In this document: positions 7,579 to 16,546 of the stretch, piece by piece
Layout: each line of letters begins with the position of its first letter
How positions within the stretch are numbered: position 1 is the stretch's first letter
DNA from: Streptococcus sanguinis
Lineage (GTDB): Bacteria > Bacillota > Bacilli > Lactobacillales > Streptococcaceae
Direction: 5' to 3'
Assembly (NCBI RefSeq): GCF_013343115.1
Contig: NZ_CP054570.1
Span: 992,001-1,056,000 of the forward strand
DNA length: 64,000 bases
Notes under the pieces: model-generated
The model's database searches: none
The model's input: the letters and a program-made list of their open reading frames with translations, nothing else
Told to the model about the DNA's origin: nothing
Made by a program: the position numbers and the translations under genes

Positions 7579-10500
7579 TCACTTCTGGTTTTCAAAGATT
7601 GATGTTCTGAAATCTTTAGTCTGATCAAGGTAAGCTTTGAAGACTGCTTTTTTAAGCTTGTGGACAGCACTGTCATGTTCTGGTTTATAGCCACTCCAAG
7701 AATACCAATTATCATTTGCATCTTTGAGTACGGCTTCATCCATCAAGGCTTGCAACTCTCCAACAGTACTTATAGTCTTGGTAGCATAACTTGTCCATGG
7801 TTGTCTTGTATCATCAAATGTGACTTTGTTCAGGCTGTCGAACTTGTTCTTACGTTCTTCATACATAGCCTTCTTAAACTCAGTCCAATTATTAAACTGA
7901 CCATTGAAGACCTTGCGTAAAACTAAGTCGTCTGTTACCAGACCTCTGGTCTTACCATAGATACTGATTGTTTTCCCGTTTTGCTTAGCATCATCTTCAT
8001 ACTGATTAGAGATATAAGGGACCATACCATCTTTGAAGCCTTTGGCTGCCAGAAGTTCATAAGCCATACGCCGTCCCATAAGATCTCCAGGCGTTCCTTT
8101 TTCACTGCTTAAAGCAGAATAAATCGGAGAGAAGAGTTTAATCGTATGGTAGCCATTTCTTTCTACGTCGCCGTTTTTGTACTCACGAGCTGAAAGAATG
8201 TCATTTTCAATGAGACTGTCGAATGAGTTTAATTTTTGCGCATCCGCCATTGTAATATTTTTTATCACATTCGTTGCGTAAACATCATTTCCATCAGCAT
8301 CTCGAACATATTTATTCTCGACTTTTCTCAGAGCGTTCACTTTCTGCACATCGGACAGATGGTTCACGATTGACATCCCTTCTAGGTACTCCAACATATA
8401 AATGACATCAAACATGTTATGGACATAGTTTTTCAAATCATCCGCATCTCTGAAACGTTTAGTTGGATCAAGGACTTGCAAACGAGATTTTTCAGTCGCA
8501 TCATTCTTGTCATATTTGAGAATTGAGTTGACCGTGATTGTCGCATCATCCGGATGATCCGGTGCTTGCAACAAGCCCTTAGCGAAGAATTCTGGACCAA
8601 GTCCGCTTCTTCTTCCATATCCGCCTAAATAGATCTCATTATCAGAATCATGCGTCATTTCATGGGTATAGGTAATAGCTCCGTCCTTGTCCAGCATCCG
8701 ATAGCCCATGTAGTAAACACTGTCCCCAGTAGCGTAAGCTCCGTGCTTATTGTGTACGACCTTGTTTCCAACCGGCCCAAAGAAATACTTCATAGCTGGA
8801 TTAGAACTGTCAAATTGTGCCTCCACTGTAGCCTTGTCGACAGTTGTATCATCTCCGAACTTATAGGCATCATAGACCAAGATATTTCGATAGAGCTTTT
8901 CACGGCCCTGTTCATCTAAAATTCTGTACCAATAATCATAATGGTCGCGTTGGCGTTTTGCAGTTTCTTGGGCATTATCCTCAACAAACTTATTGAGTTC
9001 TGCCCCTGCTCTGTGCTCATTATTTCTATATCTGTCATAGGCACCAAAGCCAAGACTGGATATAGTAGAGATGACAAAGACCGATCTTTCAGGCATTGTC
9101 AGCAAAGGAAGGACCATATTCCGGTATTTCCAAGTGTCGCTGGTAATTCGATCATACACCCCGATAGAATACTTGCTGCCAGCCTGCTCTTGCTTGACAC
9201 TCACCTCATCAATAGCTGATTTTTCTTCAACGATATAAGCCTTGGTTTGCTCTTTAAACCATTGATTATTTGTTTTGTTTGGTAAAAATACCTCCCGGTA
9301 ATTGGCAAGCGTGCTAAACAAATCTTTTGTTGCATTATTATTTGCAAGGCTGATGCTATAGGCATCTACGTTGTTCTTGGCCAGAAGATTGTTATAGCCT
9401 GATTTACCTAATTCAATGATCGTGTCTAGCGGTGATACGTTGCCCTTACCAAAGAAATCCATGCGGTACATGACTATGTCTTTGACATTCACGTCACCAT
9501 AGTTAAAGTTGTACCAGCGCTCTAAATAGGTCAAGCCTAAAAGCAAGGCTTCCTTGTTGCGTTTGATTTTATCAACGATGTAACCATTAATCGTTTGATT
9601 TTTGCTGGCAATGACTGCATCAGCAGACAAAAGTTTTTCCAGTGTATTTGCTAAATTTTCCTTCGTTTTGGCAAACTGCTCTTCTAAATATAATTCCGTT
9701 AATGAAACTCCTGAAGAAATACCTAAGGTGCTTCTGATAGCCTCTGACTGATAATCTACCGCTCTCAAATCAGGCAAAACTTCATTGATGATTGAACTAT
9801 GATTATGCAAGAATTGATTTGGCGTATAGATAAGACCTGTATCTTCCACGCGATATTCTGCTAACTTACTAAAGTCAGATTGGTAGGTGATATTTAGTAT
9901 TTCAGATGAATGATCCTTATAGTGAAGCAAGAGCTTATTAGCCGCTTCTTTATGCGAAGCAATATCTGTAATTACTTCATTATCCTTCATCATGACTGCA
10001 GATAAGACTTCTTTTTTATGCAAAGCGCTATCTTCTTTTACCAGATTACCGTATTTGACAATGGTTGCCTTATTATAAAACGGCAGTAATTTTTCGATAT
10101 TCTTATATGCTAATGCTCGACTAGCTTGATAGTCTTTAACCTTAGAAAAATCACTTTCTATATTTCTGCTAGTCAGTAAGCTTTCGACTTTCGGTACAGC
10201 AAGAGAGTTGATTTCAGATTTCTTACTTGCGATTTGAGAAGCATTGAGGATTGTTCCCCTCCCTTCGAGCGATTCCTTGGTGACAACCTCATCCTTTTCA
10301 AGAGTCACTTTGTAGACTCTGTTCTCCTTGTTACTATATGAGTCAGTTATCCTCATTCCTCGATAGTGGTAACCACTAATGGCATTTCCGTTCATAACAT
10401 TGACATCACTAAGAACATTATGCAATCTTCCAGCGTGTCTCTCTTCGCTAGAATCTCTATCCCACAAGTAGCCAGCCACACCAGCAACACTTCCAAAGCG

Positions 10501-13143
10501 CTTCACATTATTAATGTTGCCCTCAGCATAACTATTGCTGATAAGCGCATCTTTCTCGACAAGACCTGCAAGGCCGCCGACAGTTTGGTTTGTGCTATCC
10601 GCATTTGATGAGATGGTAATTGTAGCTTTTGACTTATCAACTACTGCATTGATGCCAGTCAGTTGACCTACTAATCCTCCGATATTGTATGGTGCCCTTG
10701 TTTCATAGGAGTTGACAATTCTTCCCTTGAAACTGCTGTTCGCAATCTTAGAGTTATCAGCCTTCCAAACCAAGCCACCAATGCCACGTTCGCCAGCCAG
10801 AACACCATCTACATGGACATTATTAATCCTTGTTGCATTATTGACTTCATTTGCAAGAGCCCCAATATCATTTTTCCCTGAAATATTTACATCTTTAAGA
10901 GTCAGATTTTCTACAGTAGCAGTGTTCAAAGTGTTAAATAAAGGCTTCTTCAAATTATAGATAGCATAATTTTTTCCGTCTTTGCTGCCAATCAGCTTAC
11001 CAGTGAATGTCCCATTGATATAACTGCTAGAACCATTTTCTAGTTCGACCTCGTTGGCATTCAGACTAGCACCTAAATAATAGGTTCCGCCAAGGTCATT
11101 ATTTATAGCTTGAACCAGGTTACTAAAGGACGTAAAGTTTGTAACTTCTTTCTCTGCCTTTTTGGCAAGGTAAAAAGTATAGTTGTCCTCGTATTTATTG
11201 TCAATGTCCTGTTTTAATTTTTCAGCACTTGCAGTAATTTTATAAACTGGCTGACCATCTTTTGTGCTATCTACTATTGAAGAAATCGGCAAGAAAACAT
11301 CTTTAAATTTAGATGATTTCACTTTAACGAAATAATTGTCTTGATTGCTTGGAACTGCATCCAGAGAAACGTGTTGCTTGTATTTTCCATCAGTTAGACT
11401 ATACAGCTCTACATCAGATACATTTCTTAGCTCGATATTCTTTTCTGGTTCTTGCTTCTGCTCTTTCGGCTCTTGAGCTTTTTCAGTAGGATTTTCCGTT
11501 TCTGGAGCTGCTGGTTCGATGTTTCCAGTATACTCTTGCGGAGGCTCTACCTGCTCAGGCTCAACTATTGCTCCAGCTTGAGGTCCTGTGTATTCTGGTA
11601 ATGAAGACACTTGTTCAGGTTCTACGATTGCTCCTGCTTGGACTCCTGTGTACTCCGGCAATGGAGTAACTTGCTCGGGTGCCACTACCGCACCTGATTG
11701 AGTTCCTGTGTATTCAGGCGACGGGGTGACTTGTTCAGGTTCTACTACTGCACCTGCTTGAGTCCCCGTATACTCTGGTAAGGGTGTAGCTTGTTCAGGT
11801 GACACTACTGAACCTGCTTGAACACCAGTGTATTCAGGTAATGGAGTAACTTGCGCAGGTTCTACTATTGCCCCGGATTGGATGCCTCCAATCTCCGGTT
11901 CAATTTGTTCAGGCTCAACTATAGCTCCAGATAATGTACCTGAATAATCAGGCAATGAAGTCACCTGCTCAGGCTCAACAATTGCGCCGGATTGGACACC
12001 TGTGTATTCTGGTAAGGGAGCGACTTGCTCGGGAGCGACTACCGCACCGGCTTGAATTCCTGTGTATTCCGGTAATGGTGTAACTTGCTCGGGAGCGACC
12101 AAGTTAGCACCCACTGGTTTTTCGCTAGGCGTTTCAAGCTTTTTAGTCCCTTTCTCCACTATTTTAGGAGTCGCTTCCTCTATTTTAGTCGAAAGAACCT
12201 CTCTAGAAACTTCCGCAATATCTACAGTAAAAATTCGAACGACTTCGATTTTACGGCCTGGTTTGCCTTCTTGTTTTACTATTACAGTACCTTCAGCTAA
12301 ATCCGGATTCTCTTGTATTTGTTCTCCAAAGGCTATCTCAGTTTCAATGGTCTCTTCTTTGTATAATAGTTCAGGCTTAGCTACTCGGCCAGACAAAACT
12401 TCATCTTGAGGCTCAATTGTATTGACGCCAAGAGTTTGATTTTTCAGCCCATTCTTATCAAAAGAAACAGAATAATCTAGCTTCTTATTTTGGTTTAAAG
12501 TTTCTTTATCTAGACTAGCATTTTGCTGATGATCAAGGATCTTATTGTCTAATAATTTCTGAATCGATTCATCTTTTATGTAGCCAACATAGGTGTAGCC
12601 AGAGATTTCACCTGGTGACGGCAGACTTTCCCCGGCCGACACTTGATATTCCGCATTATACTGTAGCAAGATACCATTTTCCAGTGCATCAACGGATAGT
12701 ATCAAACCTCCTCCGACACCAGCACCCACCAAAACAGTCAATAGTAACTTGCTTTGAACCTTTCTTTTTGACACAACAAAAACAACCAATCCTATCGTCG
12801 TTAACAGACCAGCCGTCATCATAGTATTGGAATTGCTACTGTCGCCTGTATTCGGTAACGTTTTTGCTCCAGCATTTGAGTTTAACCTGTAGACAAGATA
12901 GTAAGTCTCCTCATTGCCTTCAGGCATTTTAGGAACTCCACTTACAATCAACTCCTTTTCTTGCGGAGTTATTTCAGTATCTGTCACGTATTTATAGTGT
13001 ACATTCAACTTTTCCTGCGCTTGAACAGAGTCAACCCCAACGATAGACACAAAAAACAAACTAGAAATAGCAGCCGAAACAAGCCCGACAGCTAATTTCC
13101 TAAAAGCAAACCGAGTTTGCTTCTCCCCAAAAAACTTTTTCAT
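7579..13143 (-). CDS. iga: Surface zinc metalloprotease, M26 family (IgA1 protease / Zmp type)
   Basis: An 1854-residue surface protease. In order: signal segment with a YSIRK-like motif (RFAFRKLAVGLVSA, 11-24); an unusual N-terminal sorting signal LPNTG at 96-100 followed by two hydrophobic segments (107-124, 132-150), typical of M26 proteases; a G5 domain about 255-335; ten tandem 20-residue repeats (9 of 20, one of 18) of the type PEQVTPLPEYTG; a long middle region; and the catalytic site HEMTH at 1494-1498 followed exactly 20 residues later by Glu1519, the third zinc ligand in PEFFAKG. IgA1 proteases cut the hinge of human IgA1, and the S. sanguinis enzyme is known for a ten-copy 20-residue repeat, which favours iga, but ZmpB/ZmpC paralogues share the architecture, so cleavage of IgA1 itself is inference. 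Start ATG at 13143 behind GAAAGGG. Confidence 0.85.
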   Translation of the reverse strand: MKKFFGEKQTRFAFRKLAVGLVSAAISSLFFVSIVGVDSVQAQEKLNVHYKYVTDTEITPQEKELIVSGVPKMPEGNEETYYLVYRLNSNAGAKTLPNTGDSSNSNTMMTAGLLTTIGLVVFVVSKRKVQSKLLLTVLVGAGVGGGLILSVDALENGILLQYNAEYQVSAGESLPSPGEISGYTYVGYIKDESIQKLLDNKILDHQQNASLDKETLNQNKKLDYSVSFDKNGLKNQTLGVNTIEPQDEVLSGRVAKPELLYKEETIETEIAFGEQIQENPDLAEGTVIVKQEGKPGRKIEVVRIFTVDIAEVSREVLSTKIEEATPKIVEKGTKKLETPSEKPVGANLVAPEQVTPLPEYTGIQAGAVVAPEQVAPLPEYTGVQSGAIVEPEQVTSLPDYSGTLSGAIVEPEQIEPEIGGIQSGAIVEPAQVTPLPEYTGVQAGSVVSPEQATPLPEYTGTQAGAVVEPEQVTPSPEYTGTQSGAVVAPEQVTPLPEYTGVQAGAIVEPEQVSSLPEYTGPQAGAIVEPEQVEPPQEYTGNIEPAAPETENPTEKAQEPKEQKQEPEKNIELRNVSDVELYSLTDGKYKQHVSLDAVPSNQDNYFVKVKSSKFKDVFLPISSIVDSTKDGQPVYKITASAEKLKQDIDNKYEDNYTFYLAKKAEKEVTNFTSFSNLVQAINNDLGGTYYLGASLNANEVELENGSSSYINGTFTGKLIGSKDGKNYAIYNLKKPLFNTLNTATVENLTLKDVNISGKNDIGALANEVNNATRINNVHVDGVLAGERGIGGLVWKADNSKIANSSFKGRIVNSYETRAPYNIGGLVGQLTGINAVVDKSKATITISSNADSTNQTVGGLAGLVEKDALISNSYAEGNINNVKRFGSVAGVAGYLWDRDSSEERHAGRLHNVLSDVNVMNGNAISGYHYRGMRITDSYSNKENRVYKVTLEKDEVVTKESLEGRGTILNASQIASKKSEINSLAVPKVESLLTSRNIESDFSKVKDYQASRALAYKNIEKLLPFYNKATIVKYGNLVKEDSALHKKEVLSAVMMKDNEVITDIASHKEAANKLLLHYKDHSSEILNITYQSDFSKLAEYRVEDTGLIYTPNQFLHNHSSIINEVLPDLRAVDYQSEAIRSTLGISSGVSLTELYLEEQFAKTKENLANTLEKLLSADAVIASKNQTINGYIVDKIKRNKEALLLGLTYLERWYNFNYGDVNVKDIVMYRMDFFGKGNVSPLDTIIELGKSGYNNLLAKNNVDAYSISLANNNATKDLFSTLANYREVFLPNKTNNQWFKEQTKAYIVEEKSAIDEVSVKQEQAGSKYSIGVYDRITSDTWKYRNMVLPLLTMPERSVFVISTISSLGFGAYDRYRNNEHRAGAELNKFVEDNAQETAKRQRDHYDYWYRILDEQGREKLYRNILVYDAYKFGDDTTVDKATVEAQFDSSNPAMKYFFGPVGNKVVHNKHGAYATGDSVYYMGYRMLDKDGAITYTHEMTHDSDNEIYLGGYGRRSGLGPEFFAKGLLQAPDHPDDATITVNSILKYDKNDATEKSRLQVLDPTKRFRDADDLKNYVHNMFDVIYMLEYLEGMSIVNHLSDVQKVNALRKVENKYVRDADGNDVYATNVIKNITMADAQKLNSFDSLIENDILSAREYKNGDVERNGYHTIKLFSPIYSALSSEKGTPGDLMGRRMAYELLAAKGFKDGMVPYISNQYEDDAKQNGKTISIYGKTRGLVTDDLVLRKVFNGQFNNWTEFKKAMYEERKNKFDSLNKVTFDDTRQPWTSYATKTISTVGELQALMDEAVLKDANDNWYSWSGYKPEHDSAVHKLKKAVFKAYLDQTKDFRTSIFENQK
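11506..12099 (-). repeat. Ten tandem 60-bp coding repeats in the M26 protease gene
   Basis: Ten in-frame units encoding V-x-P-E-Q-V-x-P-L-P-E-Y-T-G-x-Q-x-G-A-x; nine are 20 residues and the fourth is 18 (reads PEIGGIQ in place of PLPEYTG..Q). Pro and Glu/Gln rich, likely an extended spacer holding the catalytic domain away from the wall; copy number is likely to vary between strains. Confidence 0.9.
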
Positions 13144-13264
13144 AAAAACCCTTTCAAATTATTCTAAAAAGAATAACAAATCCTTTAACCAGAGAATGAG
13201 CAACAGTAAGCCATTGCATTCATTCATCTGAATCCCCCTAACAAAAATCTCCTAATCAACAATC

Positions 13265-13288
13265 TCATATAACTTTTATTTTATTCAT
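13265..13288 (-). other. Seven-codon leader frame upstream of the protease gene
   Basis: Minus strand ATG at 13288 with a strong site (AGGAG, 5 bases before) encodes MNKIKVI then TGA, about 120 bases before the protease start and just after the predicted transcription start. Could be a leader peptide; could be chance. The gap 13144-13479 holds nothing else besides the promoter and the 43-bp repeat. Confidence 0.3.
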
Positions 13289-13319
13289 AATATCTCCTAA
13301 ATCGCAATAATCTGTCTAA

Positions 13320-13328
13320 ATTATATCA
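13320..13328 (-). promoter_or_regulatory. Predicted extended -10 promoter of the protease gene
   Basis: TGATATAAT on the minus strand, an extended -10 element; no good -35. It predicts a leader of about 170 bases before the ATG at 13143. Confidence 0.45.
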
Positions 13329-13381
13329 TACAATCCTATTTTTTGTTAGCGTTTTAACATAAAAATGATTTTGGGATACAA

Positions 13382-13424
13382 AAAAACCAAGTCTTTCGAC
13401 TTGGTTGATTTCTATGATTGGAAA
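13382..13424. repeat. 43-bp direct repeat, copy A (terminator duplicate after the AIPR gene)
   Basis: Identical over 43 bases to 15273-15315. It contains a terminator hairpin for the minus strand (arms AACCAAGTC and GACTTGGTT, GAAA loop when read on the minus strand) followed by a run of seven T. Located 56 bases after the AIPR stop, it should end AIPR transcription. Confidence 0.95.
13385..13406 (-). terminator. Terminator of the AIPR gene (duplicate of the rplL terminator)
   Basis: Nine-base perfect stem with a GAAA tetraloop and a seven-T tail on the minus strand. The sequence is the same as the rplL terminator at 15276-15297. Confidence 0.85.
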
Positions 13425-13479
13425 GGTTAATAGATTGCTAACATTGAATTTCTTTTGGCTTATGGCCAAACTACTAAAC

Positions 13480-15204
13480 TTACTTTTTAATATTGGCTTT
13501 TTTATCTAAGTACATCTTAAAGTCAGCTTTAATAAGTTTTCGAGAGTCAGCAATAACAATACCATTATTATCAAAACCTTTTATTGTTTGTTCTAAAAAT
13601 TTGATTGTATTAGGAATTTTCCTTCTTTTAGAATTTTTTAACAAATAAATTATATAAAATGCTTTTTGATCTGAATAAACATATTTGTCAGACAACTCAT
13701 TATAATTCTTTTTAATATCTAGGAATAACTTAAATAACTCTAAAGATTGTTCTAAAATATTTTCGACTGAAAATATTTTCTCATATTCCGTTCCGAAGAT
13801 TTTACTCCGAGTATTTGAAGCCATGTGTGGATAGCCATTTTTAGAAAAGAGCAACTGTCCAAGTTTTACCATCTCTAATGTTTCAGGATAATCAGTATAA
13901 GAAGCATCTAAATCTCCAACTTTTCTATTATATCCATAATTATTTTGATTAAAGAAAGTTTCTAACCTAATTTGAACATTATCATTGCTTCTTAAATCTA
14001 TATTGGATATTGGATTTTGGCTATTTGTATATTCTGCAATTTTCTCAGACCTAACTTTATCATTATCAACTTTAACAAGTTTAATTAATACCTTAGCATT
14101 TTTTAAACTCTCAAACCAATTAGTAGTTTGTGATTTTATAAAATCATAGACCGCACGAACCGTTTGGCCTCCATTTACAATTTGTAAATTTTTCAAATTA
14201 TAACGTTTAGAATCTGAAAATTCTTCAATAATTTCTGTATCATCAACAATTATAGTAATGCCATTGTTATATAGAAAGAAAAGCTCAGGTTCTGTTTGTA
14301 ACGTCTTGACTATACTTTCATTGTACTTCGATTTTTTTCTCCCTAGATATCTTCGAACATTTTTCTCTATAATTTGATCATTAAATTTAGGATCCCATTC
14401 GCTATCTTTTCTCTTATAATTATCGCGGTTAGTTTCTTCCTCATCTGTAATTCCTACTAAATCAATGATTGATATCGGAAAAATATATGTATTCTGTAGT
14501 TTATTAATTTTATAACTTATCATTTCTGAATTATCAATGATTATTTGCGTATTAAACTCTGGTTTACCAAACCATTCAGTATAAATAGTGGGTAAGGTAA
14601 ATTCAGAAAAATTATTTACTCCACACTTTAACAAATATTTTTTTTCATCACTTTTAACTGACAACTGTTTCATATTATTGGAAACAAAAACCAAGTAAAT
14701 TTTAAACGTAGCTCCTATTTCAGCAAGTATGCCAGCTAATTCCTCTAAAACACCAGCGGTTTTCCTAGAGTATTTTTGTAAGTCATATTTTGATAGTTTG
14801 TGTTCCCTATTTTTCTCCTTTAGTATCTTTAATGCACCTAGAAAACTAGAAACATCCGATAATACTTTTGGGTTCATTTGGCTATTAATATTGAATTCAT
14901 GTCTATATTTAAAATTATAAAGATATATTATTCCATTCTCCTCGTCTACATAGTAAGCATCAATTCCAAGATCGTCATTATTCTCTCCTAAGATTTCGCG
15001 ATTAAAATCGCCATCAATAATGTAGTCGGGAATATCTTTTAACGATATATCATGCTGAGATCTAAAAATGTTAAAATAGAAGCCAAGCTCTGCTTTCTTT
15101 TTTTCTGGAAAACTCTTATCATTTCCAGAAACACTTAAATATTCATCAAAAATTCGCTTATTTTTGTCACCTAATATACCAAATTCTGCTTGTGTTATAT
15201 TCAC
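13480..15204 (-). CDS. AIPR-family protein (abortive infection / phage resistance type)
   Basis: A 574-residue protein that I recognise as AIPR (Pfam AIPR). Visible family features, numbered from the GTG start minus small uncertainty: near 82-100 the segment GIDAYYVDE..IIYLYNFKY resembles the nuclease-like D...(Q/E)xK core of the family, here with Asn in the second position; NVRRYLG near 282; NNGITI near 313; and IVNGGQT near 342, the strongest family mark. Members are linked to phage-triggered abortive infection; mechanism and trigger are unknown. Start: GTG at 15204 is favoured because AGGAG lies 8 bases before it; a TTG at 15210 is only 2 bases from that site. The gene is clearly more AT-rich than its neighbours and is bracketed by a 43-bp duplication, which points to recent horizontal gain. 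It is a single gene with no toxin, antitoxin or methylase partner beside it. Confidence 0.85.
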   Translation of the reverse strand: MNITQAEFGILGDKNKRIFDEYLSVSGNDKSFPEKKKAELGFYFNIFRSQHDISLKDIPDYIIDGDFNREILGENNDDLGIDAYYVDEENGIIYLYNFKYRHEFNINSQMNPKVLSDVSSFLGALKILKEKNREHKLSKYDLQKYSRKTAGVLEELAGILAEIGATFKIYLVFVSNNMKQLSVKSDEKKYLLKCGVNNFSEFTLPTIYTEWFGKPEFNTQIIIDNSEMISYKINKLQNTYIFPISIIDLVGITDEEETNRDNYKRKDSEWDPKFNDQIIEKNVRRYLGRKKSKYNESIVKTLQTEPELFFLYNNGITIIVDDTEIIEEFSDSKRYNLKNLQIVNGGQTVRAVYDFIKSQTTNWFESLKNAKVLIKLVKVDNDKVRSEKIAEYTNSQNPISNIDLRSNDNVQIRLETFFNQNNYGYNRKVGDLDASYTDYPETLEMVKLGQLLFSKNGYPHMASNTRSKIFGTEYEKIFSVENILEQSLELFKLFLDIKKNYNELSDKYVYSDQKAFYIIYLLKNSKRRKIPNTIKFLEQTIKGFDNNGIVIADSRKLIKADFKMYLDKKANIKK

Positions 15205-15272
15205 GATCAATACTCCTAAGCTTTATTATAACTCCAGTATAACAAATATAATAAAATTAATAAACCCAAAAT

Positions 15273-15315
15273 AAAAACCAAGTCTTTCGACTTGGTTGAT
15301 TTCTATGATTGGAAA
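15273..15315. repeat. 43-bp direct repeat, copy B (original rplL terminator)
   Basis: Perfect match to 13382-13424. It begins 5 bases after the rplL stop codon, so it is the natural end of the ribosomal protein operon and probably the ancestral copy. Confidence 0.95.
15276..15297 (-). terminator. Intrinsic terminator of rplJL
   Basis: Stem AACCAAGTC / GACTTGGTT with a GAAA loop on the minus strand, then TTTTTATTTT. Separates the strongly expressed rplJL unit from the AIPR gene. Confidence 0.9.
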
Positions 15316-15320
15316 CTCTA

Positions 15321-15689
15321 TTATTTAAGAGTAACAGAAGCACCAGCTTCTTCCAATTTAGCTTTAAGTTCTTCAGCTTCTGCTGCAGCAACGCCTTCTT
15401 TGATAACGTTTGGTGCACCATCAACAAGTTCTTTAGCTTCTTTAAGGCCAAGACCAGTGATTTCGCGTACAACTTTGATAACGCCGACTTTCTTGTCACC
15501 AGCTGCAGTCAATTCAACGTCAAATGAATCTTTAGCAGCGGCAGCTTCACCAGCACCAGCAGCAGCTACAGCTACAGGAGCAGCCGCAGTTACACCAAAT
15601 TCTTCTTCGATAGCTTTTACAAGGTCGTTCAATTCAAGGATTGAAGCTTCTTTAATTTCAGCAATAATGTTTTCAATGTTCAATGCCAT
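15321..15689 (-). CDS. rplL: 50S ribosomal protein L7/L12
   Basis: A 122-residue acidic ribosomal stalk protein. The N-terminal dimerisation part ([32 protein letters not shown]) leads through an Ala/Gly-rich hinge (about 38-52) into the C-terminal factor-binding domain ([25 protein letters not shown]). It recruits GTPase factors such as EF-Tu and EF-G to the ribosome. Start chosen at 15689 because GGAGG lies 8 bases upstream and family members begin MALN; an upstream in-frame start at 15704 would lack a site. It follows rplJ by 73 bases and shares its autoregulated transcript. Confidence 0.98.
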   Translation of the reverse strand: MALNIENIIAEIKEASILELNDLVKAIEEEFGVTAAAPVAVAAAGAGEAAAAKDSFDVELTAAGDKKVGVIKVVREITGLGLKEAKELVDGAPNVIKEGVAAAEAEELKAKLEEAGASVTLK

Positions 15690-15762
15690 TGTTATTTCCT
15701 CCAAATAATTTTTAAATTTATAATATTTTTTTCGTAGCTAGGCTACGCTGCGTAGCTTAAGA

Positions 15763-16263
15763 TTAAGCTGCGTCTTCTTTGTTTTCTGCAACTGCTTTGA
15801 CAGCAAGTGCAACGTTGCGAACTGGCGCTTGAAGTACAGAAAGGAGCATAGAAAGAAGTCCTTCGCGGTTTGGAAGAGTTGCAAGTGCAAGAATCTCTTC
15901 TTTTGATGCGACAGCGCCTTCAATTGCACCACCTTTAATTTCAAGTGCATCAGCGTTCTTAGCAAAGTCGTTCAAGATTTTCGCTGGAGCAACAACATCT
16001 TCGTTAGAAAATGCTACTGCAGACGGTCCAACAAAAACAGATGCCAAGTCTTCAAGTCCAGCTTTTTCAGCTGCACGACGCAAGATTGAGTTTTTGATAA
16101 CTTTGTACTCAACTTCGCTTCCACGAAGCTCACGACGAAGAACGGTATCTTGCTCAACAGTCAAACCACGAGCGTCCACAACGACGATAGATGCAGCAGC
16201 TTTCATTTTCTCAGCAACTGCGTCAACCAGTTCCGCTTTTTTAGCAATAATAGCTTCACTCAT
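15763..16263 (-). CDS. rplJ: 50S ribosomal protein L10
   Basis: A 166-residue protein, the base of the L7/L12 stalk that binds 23S rRNA and carries L12 dimers on its C-terminal helix. The N-terminal sequence ([38 protein letters not shown]) and the LRRELR and IKNSILRRA segments are typical. It starts at ATG 16263 with GGAGGTGA 8 bases before. In bacteria L10 (with L12) represses its own mRNA by binding the leader, which is present here at 16264-16434. Confidence 0.98.
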   Translation of the reverse strand: MSEAIIAKKAELVDAVAEKMKAAASIVVVDARGLTVEQDTVLRRELRGSEVEYKVIKNSILRRAAEKAGLEDLASVFVGPSAVAFSNEDVVAPAKILNDFAKNADALEIKGGAIEGAVASKEEILALATLPNREGLLSMLLSVLQAPVRNVALAVKAVAENKEDAA

Positions 16264-16434
16264 TTAGTGTTTCACCTCCGTAATTATTTTGCTTGGGGAA
16301 TTTTCCAAAAGAAAAACGCGCCCAAACCTAGACACGAAAGTACAATACGCTTCTTTTTACATGATACGTTTTGTCCTCGGTAGGATCTTTATGAGTCGAG
16401 CTCCCCTACTGTCTTAGGCAGTTTTTTCAAACCA
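16264..16434 (-). ncRNA. L10 leader (autoregulatory 5' UTR of rplJL)
   Basis: About 170-base leader between the predicted promoter and rplJ. It contains the block read on the minus strand as TCCTACCGAGGAC, then ACGTATCATG and CTAGGTTTGGGCGCG, which I recognise as the conserved L10-binding leader of Firmicutes rplJL operons. L10(L12)4 binding to it should lower translation or cause early termination. Recognition from recall; the fold was not computed. Confidence 0.75.
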
Positions 16435-16440
16435 TTGATA

Positions 16441-16469
16441 ATTATAGCAAAAGAAAAAAAAGATTGCAA
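16441..16469 (-). promoter_or_regulatory. Predicted rplJL promoter
   Basis: TATAAT (16446-16441), 17-base spacer and TTGCAA (16469-16464) on the minus strand. The -35 lies inside the stem of the terminator of the upstream gene. Confidence 0.8.
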
Positions 16470-16489
16470 GTCTTTTAAGCAATCTTTTT
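16457..16489 (-). terminator. Terminator between the 209-residue gene and rplJ
   Basis: Arms AAAAAGATTGC and GCAATCTTTTT (11 bp, perfect) around an 11-base loop; T-rich on both strands. Ends the 16547-17176 unit and physically overlaps the rplJL promoter. Confidence 0.8.
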
Positions 16490-16546
16490 GAATTTAATAT
16501 TTCTATCCCGCAAATTTCTTACTTGACTAATATCTACTTCTTTCCC

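Noticed and set aside
7506..7739. 77-residue minus-strand frame overlapping the protease 3' end
   Set aside because: It is an out-of-frame reading of the protease gene with no RBS; composition is not protein-like.
11506..12099. Regular 60-bp repeats resembling a CRISPR array
   Set aside because: They are contiguous, in frame and encode a peptide repeat of the protease; there are no unique spacers and no cas genes.
15205..15272. Attachment site or integrase for the AIPR insertion
   Set aside because: No integrase, recombinase or transposase gene lies nearby and the 43-bp repeat has no tRNA or inverted terminal repeats; insertion mechanism left open.
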